Part shown: one piece after another, positions 17,243 through 25,216 of the stretch
How the letters are laid out: each line of letters begins with the position of its first letter
Numbering within the stretch: position 1 is the first letter of the stretch
Source of the DNA: Lentilactobacillus diolivorans DSM 14421
GTDB taxonomy: Bacteria > Bacillota > Bacilli > Lactobacillales > Lactobacillaceae
Assembly: GCF_001434255.1 (NCBI RefSeq)
Contig: NZ_AZEY01000077.1
Coordinates: 1 to 64,000, forward strand
DNA: 64,000 nt
Direction: 5' to 3'
Made by a program: the position numbers and the translations under genes
The notes under the pieces: generated by a model
Told to the model about the DNA's origin: nothing
Seen by the model: only the letters and a program-made list of their open reading frames with translations
Database searches by the model: none

Positions 17243-17899
17243 ATGGCAAAAATGAAGGATTTTAAACAACGCTTCTATTATCTATGTTTATCAATTTTTA
17301 TCAACGCTGCCGGTAACGCACTGGCAATTTCCAGCAACCTTGGAAGTGCCGTTTGGACCGGTTCAGCGGTTAATCTCTCCAAAATGGTTAATATCCCATT
17401 AGGAACAACGTTATTTCTTTACGGGATTATTGTGACATTATCGAATCAGCTATTATTAGGTCAATTTGATCGACGTCGCTTCTTTTCGAATTTATTGTTT
17501 ACCTTACCATTCAGTTACTTGGTCCAATTTTCAGAATGGATTTTTGATTCACTCGGCGTTCCAACTTACGATTTCTGGTGGCGGGTCATTCTCGATATCA
17601 TTGGCCTGTTCTGTGTAGCAATGGCCGTTTCAATGTATTCTCGTGCCAATTTAATTATGCATCCCAATGACGACCTGGCTTACATCATTCGGTTTAAATT
17701 TACGCATGGTAGTGCCGTCATCTCACAATGGCTTAGTTACATTCCACCAGTTATTATTACAGGGGCCTGTTTCCTAATCACCGGCAATATATACGCGACT
17801 AACTTCGGAACCGTTTTCGCCCTTGTTTTCCAAGGTGCCATGATGAAATGGTCGGACACCCATGCCTTCCCAGCTCTCAAGCACCATGTCGATCTTTAA
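17243..17899 (+). CDS. YczE/YitT-type integral membrane protein
   Basis: A 218-aa protein with about five to six membrane segments. The opening FINAAGNALAISSNLGSAVWTGSAV is characteristic of the YczE/YyaS family of unknown-function membrane proteins. AAGGAG precedes the ATG. Its 3' end overlaps the convergent esterase gene by 23 bp, so the two transcripts are antisense over their stop codons. Function not known. Confidence 0.75.
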   Translation: MAKMKDFKQRFYYLCLSIFINAAGNALAISSNLGSAVWTGSAVNLSKMVNIPLGTTLFLYGIIVTLSNQLLLGQFDRRRFFSNLLFTLPFSYLVQFSEWIFDSLGVPTYDFWWRVILDIIGLFCVAMAVSMYSRANLIMHPNDDLAYIIRFKFTHGSAVISQWLSYIPPVIITGACFLITGNIYATNFGTVFALVFQGAMMKWSDTHAFPALKHHVDL

Positions 17900-18728
17900 T
17901 AAAAGCTGCAATCTCCTTAACTGTTTTTCGAGTTTCCGGTAATTTGAACCATAATGTATAATCATGAAATCCGTCTTTAAAGCTGGTGACATCCGGCATA
18001 ACACTGGCGGATTTTTTTAATGCCTGAATAAATCTTAAGTTACATGGCGTCAATAATTCATTATCACCATAAAAAATTTGAAGATCACCAATATTTAAAT
18101 TATCAGGATTAAAAACATCCTGCCAATCACTTGGCAGCCCAGCTGCAAACTGATCACCAATCAATTTTAATGTTTTTAAATCCAACATCACATCTGACTT
18201 TTCCCGTTCAACAAATTCCGCTTCATCAAGTCGCATATCCAACCATGGCGATATTAACGAGGCACCCTTAATTTTCGTTGGTACTTTCATAAACAACTGA
18301 ACAGCCAGAGCAGCCCCGGCAGAATCAGCCACTAAAAAAATAGGCAGCGGATCGGCAGTTACTTTATTAAAGGCAGCCATTACAAAATCCATGATTTCGG
18401 CGGCACTATATTTTGGCAGTAACGGAAAATCAAAAATTCGGATTCGACTATTTGCAGCCGTCCCAATTTTACTAATCATTTCTAATTGATCAGTATTCAT
18501 TGGAACAGTGAAGGCGCCACCATGGAAATAAATGATCTGATTGGTAGGATTTTTGACCAAATCAATCGTCACAAGTTGACCAGAATTTATCTGATTAATT
18601 TGATATTTTTTCTTACCATCCCGAAAAAGATTGATTTTTTGATTGGGATGTAAAAAACTGTGAGCAACATTTTTCTTATAATCTTCATTTTTGAATTGTT
18701 TGATTAACCGCCTTGCCATAAAGCTCAT
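17877..18728 (-). CDS. Alpha/beta hydrolase, HSL-type esterase
   Basis: A 283-aa serine esterase of the hormone-sensitive-lipase-like group. The oxyanion-hole motif HGGA is at 69-72, the nucleophile S136 is in ADSAGAA (GDSAG in most relatives) and the His is in GFHDYTLW near the C-terminus. AAAGGAG lies 8 nt upstream of the ATG. No signal peptide, so cytosolic. Convergent overlap with the YczE-like gene by 23 bp. Probably hydrolyses small acyl esters; substrate unknown. Confidence 0.85.
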   Translation of the reverse strand: MSFMARRLIKQFKNEDYKKNVAHSFLHPNQKINLFRDGKKKYQINQINSGQLVTIDLVKNPTNQIIYFHGGAFTVPMNTDQLEMISKIGTAANSRIRIFDFPLLPKYSAAEIMDFVMAAFNKVTADPLPIFLVADSAGAALAVQLFMKVPTKIKGASLISPWLDMRLDEAEFVEREKSDVMLDLKTLKLIGDQFAAGLPSDWQDVFNPDNLNIGDLQIFYGDNELLTPCNLRFIQALKKSASVMPDVTSFKDGFHDYTLWFKLPETRKTVKEIAAFIKDRHGA

Positions 18729-18828
18729 TGAAACAATCTCCTTTCAATAATTAATTGCTTAGTGCACGTGTAATTAATTTTACAGCTTATATGATTTATC
18801 AGACATATTTTCTAACTTTTTTGTAAAG

Positions 18829-18882
18829 TTCACAAAATCTTCACAATTTATTCACATTTTGGCAACAAGTCATCTTTATAGT
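18829..18882 (+). promoter_or_regulatory. Activator-type promoter of sRNA module 1
   Basis: Three perfect TTCACA repeats start at 18829, 18840 and 18851, exactly 11 bp (one helical turn) apart, with the -10 box TATAGT at 18877-18882. No good -35 box is present. Direct repeats on one face of the helix are the binding pattern of OmpR/PhoB-family response regulators such as PhoP. Confidence 0.65.
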
Positions 18883-18888
18883 AAAGAA

Positions 18889-19027
18889 CTGTTGCATGAG
18901 GTAAAACTTTTACTTCATGTTGGCAATAAATTAAATCCCCCTTTAATTTATTACTTTTGTATTCATATTCTTCCCCTAGAATATAGGTATCTTAAGATAA
19001 GACATCCCCGTGTCTTATCTTTTTTTG
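18889..19027 (+). ncRNA. Small RNA 1 with three C-rich hairpin loops
   Basis: No ORF. Predicted transcript of about 139 nt. After a first stem (CATGA.GTAAAA with TTTTAC.TCATG) come three hairpins: an 11-bp stem at 18925-18952 with loop TCCCCC, a 7-bp stem at 18965-18984 with loop TCCCCT, and the terminator at 18994-19021 (11-bp stem) with loop TCCCCG and a T run. C-rich loops are typical of small RNAs that pair with Shine-Dalgarno sequences. Expression is inferred from promoter and terminator only. Confidence 0.65.
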
Positions 19028-19240
19028 TGAGTTGAAGCAATCAGTGAAAAAGCCTAAGTACTTATTTCGGGGAAATTGGTTCATGATCAACTAACACATT
19101 CAGAAATGGTCCTCAAAATAATTACGCTACTATTAGTTTAACTTATAATTGATCAAAGCAGACACATAATCCCTTCAAAAAATGCTTTTTATGGATGAAT
19201 TGCATTGATTCTCCTTAATTGAAGAATATCTAATTGAAAG

Positions 19241-19294
19241 TTCACAAAATCTTCACACTTTAAGCACATTTTCGCAAAATCTCTACGGTATTGT
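19241..19294 (+). promoter_or_regulatory. Activator-type promoter of sRNA module 2
   Basis: TTCACA at 19241 and 19252, a weaker AGCACA at 19263, and the -10 box TATTGT at 19289-19294. The spacing is base-for-base that of module 1 (11, 11, then 26 bp). Confidence 0.6.
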
Positions 19295-19300
19295 ATAAGT

Positions 19301-19434
19301 ATAAAGAGATGTCAAAGAACGACTTTCTTAAACATAGAAATGATTCAGAAAAGTCAATTTTGGCTTCACTTTCATTTCCCCCCTCAATAAAGATATTAGT
19401 AAGGATAAGGTGCCCCCACACCTTATCTTTTTTT
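19301..19434 (+). ncRNA. Small RNA 2 with C-run and C5 terminator loop
   Basis: No ORF. Predicted transcript of about 134 nt. A run of six C (19378-19383) lies in a region with no obvious pairing partner, and the terminator at 19404-19434 is GATAAGGTG / CACCTTATC with loop CCCCCA and seven T. A 5' stem GACTTT / AAAGTC is possible. Confidence 0.6.
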
Positions 19435-19452
19435 ATGTCCTAAATCTGCCGG

Positions 19453-19639
19453 TAGCCGAGATCCTTTTTATTTGGTTGGCTCATTCGGCTTTTATTGTCC
19501 TGTATGTTAACTATCTCAATTTAACTGATTAATTAATTAGATTGACTTATTAATGACACACTTTTAGGCAATAACCTCTTTCATTACAAAAATCAATTGA
19601 TAAAACAAATTAATTTTAAATTATTAATAGCCGAGATCC
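19453..19639 (+). repeat. Direct repeat TAGCCGAGATCC
   Basis: TAGCCGAGATCC occurs at 19453-19464 and 19628-19639, each followed by a T-rich stretch. It lies between sRNA modules 2 and 3 and may mark a past duplication. Confidence 0.4.
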
Positions 19640-19686
19640 CTTTATCTGCCTTGATATCATCGGGTTTACTAAAAGTCATTCCCTAC

Positions 19687-19740
19687 TTCACACAAAAGTC
19701 ACATTTTCGTCCATTTTTGTTAATATTTACCCTGTATATT
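19687..19740 (+). promoter_or_regulatory. Activator-type promoter of sRNA module 3
   Basis: TTCACA at 19687, GTCACA at 19698, no match at the third position (GTCCAT at 19709), and the -10 box TATATT at 19735-19740. The 54-bp layout is the same as in modules 1 and 2, with the best -10 box and the weakest repeats. Confidence 0.55.
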
Positions 19741-19746
19741 AAGAAG

Positions 19747-19898
19747 CATGAAGAAGAGATAAACATTATTTCTTCTCACCCCCCAATAATTGAGTGATAG
19801 ATTAATCCCCCATTAATTTATTACTTTTCATATTCATATTCCCCTCAGAATATTGATACGATAGAGTCAAGGCGTTCCCCCGTCTTGACCCTTTTTTT
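19747..19898 (+). ncRNA. Small RNA 3 with four C-rich segments
   Basis: No ORF with a ribosome site. Predicted transcript of about 150 nt. C runs occur in CACCCCCCAA (about 19778-19785), in the loop of ATTAAT / ATTAAT (19801-19817, loop CCCCC), in the loop of ATATT / AATAT (19836-19853, loop starting CCCC) and in the terminator loop TTCCCC (19866-19889), which ends with seven T. Shares the AATTTATTACTTTT stretch and following ATTCATATTC with sRNA 1, indicating common origin. Confidence 0.6.
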
Positions 19899-20051
19899 AT
19901 CCACAATTAACGGATTATATCTTCTTTCGTCACATCGATATACCGTCATATTTGGAATTTTAACTTTTAATTATGTATGATTAATATGTAAAAATGAATT
20001 CTAACTGAATCCTACCAACTTCAACAAATCCGATGAAGGAAGTCATTAACT

Positions 20052-20318
20052 TTGAAATATAAGCCAAAATATCAGTCTCGTTTTAAGAAACACTATCAAA
20101 ATATGATCCGGGCTGGTCGCTATACCGAAACAGAATTTAAAACCATTGCGGATCAGCTGTTAAACGGCGAACCTGTTGATGACCGTCACGATGACCATGT
20201 CATTAAGGCAAAAAAATCAGAACGGGCTTTATTTATCAAAGGAAATTGGTTACTTATTTATACGATCGTTGGTGATACGGTTAAATTTTTAGACACTGGT
20301 CGCCATGGAGAAATATAG
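20052..20318 (+). CDS. YafQ-like type II toxin (RelE superfamily), solitary
   Basis: An 88-aa protein matching the YafQ family of ribosome-dependent mRNA interferases: basic N-terminus (KYQSRFKKHYQNM), central DDRHDDHVIK and final strands ALFIKGNWLLIYTI ... VKFLDTGRHGEI, where family members usually end TGTHSDLF. Start TTG at 20052 with AAGGAAG upstream. No antitoxin gene is adjacent on either side; the upstream neighbour is the sRNA cluster. It may be an orphan, silenced or inactive copy. Confidence 0.75.
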   Translation: MKYKPKYQSRFKKHYQNMIRAGRYTETEFKTIADQLLNGEPVDDRHDDHVIKAKKSERALFIKGNWLLIYTIVGDTVKFLDTGRHGEI

Positions 20319-20349
20319 CCTCGATTGGCATATTCCAAACTGGAACGGG

Positions 20350-20543
20350 GGTCCTCGCTGAAACGTGTGACATGAAGCAGATCCCGGCCATATAAGCCAC
20401 TAAAAAACCTGGCTACTTTGCCGAAACGTGCTGAAACAAGCAGCCTCCGGCCATATAAGCCACTAAAAGCCCCTATCCCAAAACAGGGATAGGGGCTTTT
20501 AGTGGCTTATATTCTGGAGACTAACCGCTTGTTGCAGCACTCT
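20350..20543 (-). repeat. Hairpin-element array e (two half units)
   Basis: GAAACG boxes at 20359 and 20422 (short period of 63). The last unit forms the full hairpin GTGCTGAAACAAGC with GCTTGTTGCAGCAC around a perfect inner stem (CACTAAAAGCCCCTATCCC and its complement). The AGAGTG box follows the stop codon of the LiaF-like gene with no base between. Confidence 0.88.
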
Positions 20544-21317
20544 TTATACAAAGTACACATCCACATCCGCCATTTTCGCCCTGCCATTCAACGTTACTGT
20601 TGGGCCATCGATTCCTTCGCTTCTATTCGTGACATCAATATCGGCCATAAACGGATCAATCTGATTCACTATTCGCCAATTCTTTGGGACATATAATTCG
20701 ACATCTGCCATATTTGCATCCAAATTAATTGTAGCCGCATCGCCTTGAATCTTAGCATCGTCAAAATAAACCTTCAAATCACCAATTGACGCATAAATAT
20801 CTGCTTGCTTAAAATCATCACTATGAATATAACGAACACTGCTTCCCATTTTCATGTTAACAATCGGGTGGGACTGATCACCATCAGTAATCTTACCATC
20901 TGGTTCGTCTTCGTCAGCCTCATCTTTATCACCACCCGTGAAGTTATACGAAACCCAGTTGCCTCTGTACCGCTTAGTAAATTGATGCCAATAATGCTTA
21001 TGCGTCAGTGGCTGCAAAATAATCGACAAACCGATACTAATCAACAACGCGATTAGCAGGATCGTCCACGGCACCAAATGCGTAATTCCCAATGGCCCCG
21101 CGTATAGCATACTCAAAAACGCCAGTGAGAAGACCGAACCAAAGATATTAAAATCCGCGACACACGAAACCAAAACAATCACCAATAAAATTGTCCAAAT
21201 AATCGTTGACGCACTCAGATGATAGCTGAACCACCCCATCTTAGCCGCCAAGATACTAATTGCACCCAGCAAAAAGATAAAACCAACGACAAACCGCCGT
21301 TTACCTGCTCTCCACAT
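20544..21317 (-). CDS. LiaF-like membrane protein
   Basis: A 257-aa protein with four hydrophobic segments in the first 105 residues, an acidic linker (DKDEADEDEPDGK, about 130-142) and a beta-rich C-terminal domain (about 150-257) with the repeated pattern MADVELYVP / MADVDVYFV, as in the LiaF/DUF2154 domain. LiaF-type proteins modulate cell-envelope stress signalling. The gene lies 4 nt downstream of a LytTR regulator and shares its transcript, which suggests a two-gene regulatory unit. Confidence 0.8.
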   Translation of the reverse strand: MWRAGKRRFVVGFIFLLGAISILAAKMGWFSYHLSASTIIWTILLVIVLVSCVADFNIFGSVFSLAFLSMLYAGPLGITHLVPWTILLIALLISIGLSIILQPLTHKHYWHQFTKRYRGNWVSYNFTGGDKDEADEDEPDGKITDGDQSHPIVNMKMGSSVRYIHSDDFKQADIYASIGDLKVYFDDAKIQGDAATINLDANMADVELYVPKNWRIVNQIDPFMADIDVTNRSEGIDGPTVTLNGRAKMADVDVYFV

Positions 21318-21321
21318 ATTA

Positions 21322-21771
21322 CTAGCCCCTTCTTTGCAGCCGATCTTTCAACTGCTTATAGTAACGCCGCGATACATACACTTGTTTATGGGAATTTTGA
21401 AATTTTACCAAGGTTCCCGAAACTGATCTAGTGAGAGAGAATATGTTGTTTAGATTGATAATTGCCGACTTGGAAATTCTTATAAACTGATCCGGCAGTT
21501 TATTTTCCAACTCATACAGCCGGAAATGGATTTGATAATCATCATCAGTGGTATGAGCATGAACCTGGCGATCATCAGTTTCAAAAAACAAAATGCTGTC
21601 AAAATCCAGATAGAACTCTGAGTTGTCCTTATAGAATACTAAAGACTGTGTTTGTTCAGTTTGTTTTTGAATTATCCGATACAGGTTCTGAACTTCCGAA
21701 TCATAACTTGGCGCTTTAATCACGATTTCTTTTTCGGTTAGCTGATCATCAATTTCAATTCGAACCTTCAT
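21322..21771 (-). CDS. LytTR-domain DNA-binding regulator
   Basis: A 149-aa transcription regulator without receiver domain. The LytTR domain spans about 45-147 (DSILFFETDDRQVHAHT, FRLYELENKLPDQFIRISKSAIINLNNI, VYVSRRYYKQLKDRL). The N-terminal 40 residues resemble the short extension of the small LytTR regulators of lactobacilli and streptococci. Paired with the LiaF-like membrane protein; such pairs (often with DUF3021 instead) are thought to be autoregulated, with the membrane partner inhibiting the regulator. Confidence 0.9.
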   Translation of the reverse strand: MKVRIEIDDQLTEKEIVIKAPSYDSEVQNLYRIIQKQTEQTQSLVFYKDNSEFYLDFDSILFFETDDRQVHAHTTDDDYQIHFRLYELENKLPDQFIRISKSAIINLNNIFSLTRSVSGTLVKFQNSHKQVYVSRRYYKQLKDRLQRRG

Positions 21772-22027
21772 CTCAACGCCCTCTCTCGCCTATGGATTAA
21801 GTACACCACTTCAGGATCCTGAAGTAAATATCATTTGCTTAAGCGGTTAATTTATCTGGGTAAGTGGTTATTTATTGGTCACAAGCGTCATCGCCGGCTT
21901 CTGAAGTGCAGGGACAACTGCCTAATGATTCGTACTACGCTGTTTTACCGGGACTGGCAAAGGATCCTAACGCTAACGTGAAAAGCCGAGTAGGACAAAT
22001 GGCAATTACTCGGCCGAAAATTATCCT
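21772..22027. other. Intergenic region, no gene seen
   Basis: Upstream region of the LytTR gene. A hairpin GCCGAGTA / TACTCGGC lies at about 21984-22014. A short plus-strand open frame here has no ribosome site or recognisable content. Confidence 0.45.
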
Positions 22028-22047
22028 TCATCTCACATCTTCCAGTC

Positions 22048-22104
22048 GGTAATAATCGTAATGATACAAAAGGACTAGGCAAAATGATTATTGTCCCAGT
22101 CCCG
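22048..22104 (+). repeat. Short-hairpin part of the composite element
   Basis: Linker AGTCGGTAATAATCG followed by the hairpin GGACTAGGCAAAA / TTATTGTCCCAGTCC. The large hairpin is missing or decayed. A likely terminator-type remnant. Confidence 0.6.
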
Positions 22105-22241
22105 AAATTATTCCAAGGCACTCACTAAAGTGCCATACGAACTTTTATTATGAAATTATTGAACGTCACTACCCACTGGGCACTCCCACCACTTCATTGT
22201 AGGCATAAATCTTTTAATCTGATGTATTTACAGTATCAAGG

Positions 22242-22496
22242 CTACATGATCAAAAACCAAGGGAATAAAAGGAAGCGCCAAATTGGACACCAAAAAGTAT
22301 CCGCATATTTCGGATCTAATTTTTCCAATTGATTTTCTAAATAAAATAGCCAAAATCCGATTAACAAGAGTAAAAGTCCAGGTACTCCAGCATTTAAATC
22401 CAACACGAAGAAATCAACAACCAGCCAAATAAAAAATGCAATGTACACAAAACGAGATAACCATATCGCCGGTCTGACTTTATTTACAGTATTCAA
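22242..22496 (-). CDS. Small membrane protein
   Basis: An 84-aa hydrophobic protein with two to three membrane segments (about 10-32, 35-52 and possibly 70-84). Start TTG at 22496 with GGAG 8 nt upstream. The C-terminus ends in a hydrophobic stretch (RFLLFPWFLIM). I do not recognise the family. It stands alone, 125 nt downstream of the secreted-protein gene on the same strand. Confidence 0.5.
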   Translation of the reverse strand: MNTVNKVRPAIWLSRFVYIAFFIWLVVDFFVLDLNAGVPGLLLLLIGFWLFYLENQLEKLDPKYADTFWCPIWRFLLFPWFLIM

Positions 22497-22622
22497 ATAA
22501 TCGGCTCCAATTCATATCATTAATGCTTCCAGAAAAAGACAAGCTTGATAATTTTTTGGAATAGTTAAGCTTTTTCTATGGCAAAAATCCTTCATACCAT
22601 ACTTTGCCCGCTACTCGGATCA

Positions 22623-23411
22623 TTATTTGAATTCACCGGTTGGGACATAATACTTCTGATTACTTAAAGTATAAACAAAATAAGTACTTGGTAACCCATC
22701 ATTCACAGATGGATACTGCAGGGTTACCTTTTTGTTTAGATTGACTTCTTTTAGCCGGTAGCGGTACTTTCCAGATTTGCGAACGGCTTGATCTTTAAGT
22801 CCTTTAATGTGGTGTCGATAATAAAAGTACTTAACGTTACCTGATTGCCGAATTTTCGTAATTTTGGCATAGGATTGCGGCTTGAAATTGGAATCCCCGG
22901 TCGGATAAAGCTTTTGATAATATTCCAAATACCCATCGACCGTTGCAATTACCATATTGCCTCGATTGTCCGCACGATTAGAAAGAAACCCACTTTGCCG
23001 CGATGCTGAAAGATGGTCGGTCAATAAAACTTTCGGCGGCTTAACAGCTGTCAAATACTGTGGTGTCCGAGTGGTCGCATCGGTCCAATTCCGCCAAGTC
23101 TTTTTCATGTGTAACTTATTTTTTCGAGTCGCGTAACTGATCATTCTGAAATTAAATTCAGCCACATTCATCGACTTGCCATTACTGGACAACTGAGTTT
23201 GTTTGGCCGCCTGAACGATCATTCCTTTAGGCAAGGTAATCCAATGCTTGGCTTTAATGCCGGCAGTCCAAACTTTGAAGGTCCGATTAACCCGATAATA
23301 CTGATAAAGTGAGTCAGTTGCTGAATCAGCCCTTACCGACAGACTACCAATTGCCAGCAAACCAGTTAGTGCCAATAATCCGATTCCGATCTGAATCTTT
23401 TTCTTTCGCAT
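22623..23411 (-). CDS. Secreted basic protein, unknown function
   Basis: A 262-aa exported protein: signal peptide with basic N-terminus MRKKKIQ and cleavage after SVRA (about residue 28). The mature part is rich in Lys, Tyr and Arg with short strand-like repeats (YYRVNRTFKVWTAG, YLEYYQKLYPTG, YFYYRHHIKGLK), a composition seen in lactobacillar SLAP- or SH3-like surface proteins, but no defined domain can be named. High pI suggests charge-based wall association. Monocistronic, divergent from element j. Confidence 0.6.
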   Translation of the reverse strand: MRKKKIQIGIGLLALTGLLAIGSLSVRADSATDSLYQYYRVNRTFKVWTAGIKAKHWITLPKGMIVQAAKQTQLSSNGKSMNVAEFNFRMISYATRKNKLHMKKTWRNWTDATTRTPQYLTAVKPPKVLLTDHLSASRQSGFLSNRADNRGNMVIATVDGYLEYYQKLYPTGDSNFKPQSYAKITKIRQSGNVKYFYYRHHIKGLKDQAVRKSGKYRYRLKEVNLNKKVTLQYPSVNDGLPSTYFVYTLSNQKYYVPTGEFK

Positions 23412-23486
23412 AACGTTTCCCCTTCCAATTTTATTTTAGCATAACGGAACCAGTGACAAGTTGCAAAAAAATGTTTTAAACAAAAC

Positions 23487-23672
23487 AGAGTGGGCCAGTA
23501 TGCGGTTAGACCCCAGAATATAAGCCCCCTAACCTGATATTCCCGATCTTGGAATGTTAGGTTAGGGGGCTTATATGGCCGGGGTCTGCTTGCTGGCGTA
23601 CGTTTTCGCTCGGTAACAATCGTGTTTGTACGAACAGAGACTGGGATAAATGACTAATGTCCCAGCCCCTCC
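23487..23672 (+). repeat. Composite hairpin element j, complete single copy
   Basis: The clearest full-length copy. AGAGTG at 23487, then the large hairpin: GACCCC (23508-23513) pairs with GGGGTC, with TTA and AGA opposite T and GGCC as internal loops, and a long inner stem (ATATAAGCCCCCTAACCT with its complement). The linker CGTTTTCGCTCGGTAACAATC follows in pieces, then the short hairpin GACTGGGA / TCCCAGCC ending 20 nt from the purB stop. It shows that the large and short hairpins belong to one unit. Confidence 0.85.
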
Positions 23673-23688
23673 TTATTTATCATTGATG

Positions 23689-24984
23689 CTATTCCAAGCC
23701 AACTCTGGCAAAAATTTCGTCAACATGGCGGATATGATAATGATAGTCAAATGCATCAGCAATTTGTTCCTCGCTCAATGCATCAGTAATTTCTTTTTTA
23801 CCCTCAACCAAATCACGGAATTGCAATCCCTCATCCCATGATTTCTTAGTAAGTGGTTGAACCAAGTCATATGCCTGTTCACGGGTCATCCCCGAATCAA
23901 TCAACTTTAACATCACCCGTTGACTGTAAATCAATCCGTAAGTCAATCCCATATTCTTCTTCATTCGCTCTGGGAAAACAGTCAGCCGTTCCAAGATTCG
24001 AGAAAAACGATGCAGCATATAGTCTAACAAGGTCAGTGTATCTGGAATAATAATCCGTTCAGCAGACGAATGGGAAATATCCCGTTCATGCCACAACGGC
24101 ACATCTTCGTAAGCCGTAATCATATGGCCACGAACAACCCGGGCCAAGCCACAAATGTTTTCCGAACCAATTGGATTACGTTTATGCGGCATTGCCGAAG
24201 ATCCCTTTTGACCAGCATCAAAGTGCTCTTCAACTTCATGAATTTCAGAACGTTGAAGGCCACGAATTTCTGTCGCAAACTCTTCCAAACTCGTCGCAAT
24301 TAGTGCCAAAGTGGCAATGTAGTCTGCGTGAAGATCACGTGGCAAAATTTGACTGGTAATTTCTTGTGCGTGAAGTCCCAGTTCATCACAAACGTATTGT
24401 TCAACAAATGGTGGGACGTTGGCAAAAGTTCCCACGGCTCCAGAAATTTGGCCCGCTTCCAACTCCTTTGAAGCAGTCGCAAATCGGCGTTTGTTTCGGT
24501 TCATTTCTGAATACCAACGGGCAAGCTTCAAACCAAAGGTTGTCGGCTCAGCTTGAACGCCGTGAGTCCGACCGATCATGACCGTATCTTTATATTTTTT
24601 AGCTTGCTTGGCGATTACATCGATAAAATGATCAATGTCAGCTTTAATAATTTGATTGGCTTGTTTAATTCGAACCCCATAAGCAGTATCTACGACATCA
24701 GTACTGGTAACACCATAGTGAATCCATTTTCGTTCAGGGCCAAGGGATTTGGAGACATCCCGCGTAAATGCCACAATATCATGATGCGTGACCGCTTCAA
24801 TTTTAGCGATTTGATCAACATCAAATGTCGCATTCTTTTTAATCTTATCAACGTCGGCCGCTGGAATCTTTCCCAGCTTCGACCAGGCTTCGTCAATGGC
24901 AATTTCAACTTTTAGCCATGACGCGTATTGGTTCTGCAGTGACCAAATATTTTTCATTTCCGGTAAAGAATATCTATCTATCAT
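23689..24984 (-). CDS. purB: Adenylosuccinate lyase PurB
   Basis: Cleaves adenylosuccinate to AMP and SAICAR to AICAR, releasing fumarate. 431 aa. The fumarase/aspartase signature [10 protein letters not shown] is near residue 264 and the TSTDVVDTA and [14 protein letters not shown]-type segments are intact. Start ATG has AAAGGAAT upstream. Divergent from purA across a 232-bp region with PurBox-like sequences. The short hairpin of element j acts as its likely terminator. Confidence 0.96.
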   Translation of the reverse strand: MIDRYSLPEMKNIWSLQNQYASWLKVEIAIDEAWSKLGKIPAADVDKIKKNATFDVDQIAKIEAVTHHDIVAFTRDVSKSLGPERKWIHYGVTSTDVVDTAYGVRIKQANQIIKADIDHFIDVIAKQAKKYKDTVMIGRTHGVQAEPTTFGLKLARWYSEMNRNKRRFATASKELEAGQISGAVGTFANVPPFVEQYVCDELGLHAQEITSQILPRDLHADYIATLALIATSLEEFATEIRGLQRSEIHEVEEHFDAGQKGSSAMPHKRNPIGSENICGLARVVRGHMITAYEDVPLWHERDISHSSAERIIIPDTLTLLDYMLHRFSRILERLTVFPERMKKNMGLTYGLIYSQRVMLKLIDSGMTREQAYDLVQPLTKKSWDEGLQFRDLVEGKKEITDALSEEQIADAFDYHYHIRHVDEIFARVGLE

Positions 24985-25067
24985 ATTGATTCCTTTCTAC
25001 TACTAAATAATGACAAGATAATAATAGCATATAGTTCATGTTTTGACCAGATTTTCCGGTGTTTGAA

Positions 25068-25105
25068 GGCGTTTTGTTCGTTTCTATTCGTAAAGTCGAA
25101 TATTA
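25068..25105. promoter_or_regulatory. Possible PurR-binding region between purB and purA
   Basis: TTTTGTTCGTTTC (25072-25084) and AAAGTCGAATATT (25092-25104) are partial matches, in opposite orientation, to the PurBox consensus AWWWCCGAACWWT (about 10 of 13 each). Position between divergent purine genes fits, but the matches are imperfect. Confidence 0.35.
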
Positions 25106-25216
25106 AACGTTTTAGCATTTATAAACATTAACCTTTTGGTTGATTATTCAGTTCGATGTTGGTAAAATTAAAAATGCTGGGTTGATGACCTGGCAATAAA
25201 ATTTAGAGGTGTTCAT

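Noticed and set aside
19597-19797. 66-aa ORF inside the sRNA region
   Set aside because: No ribosome site, AT-driven composition, and it spans the promoter and 5' part of sRNA module 3.
21864-22052. 62-aa plus-strand ORF
   Set aside because: No ribosome site and it runs into the linker of a composite hairpin remnant.
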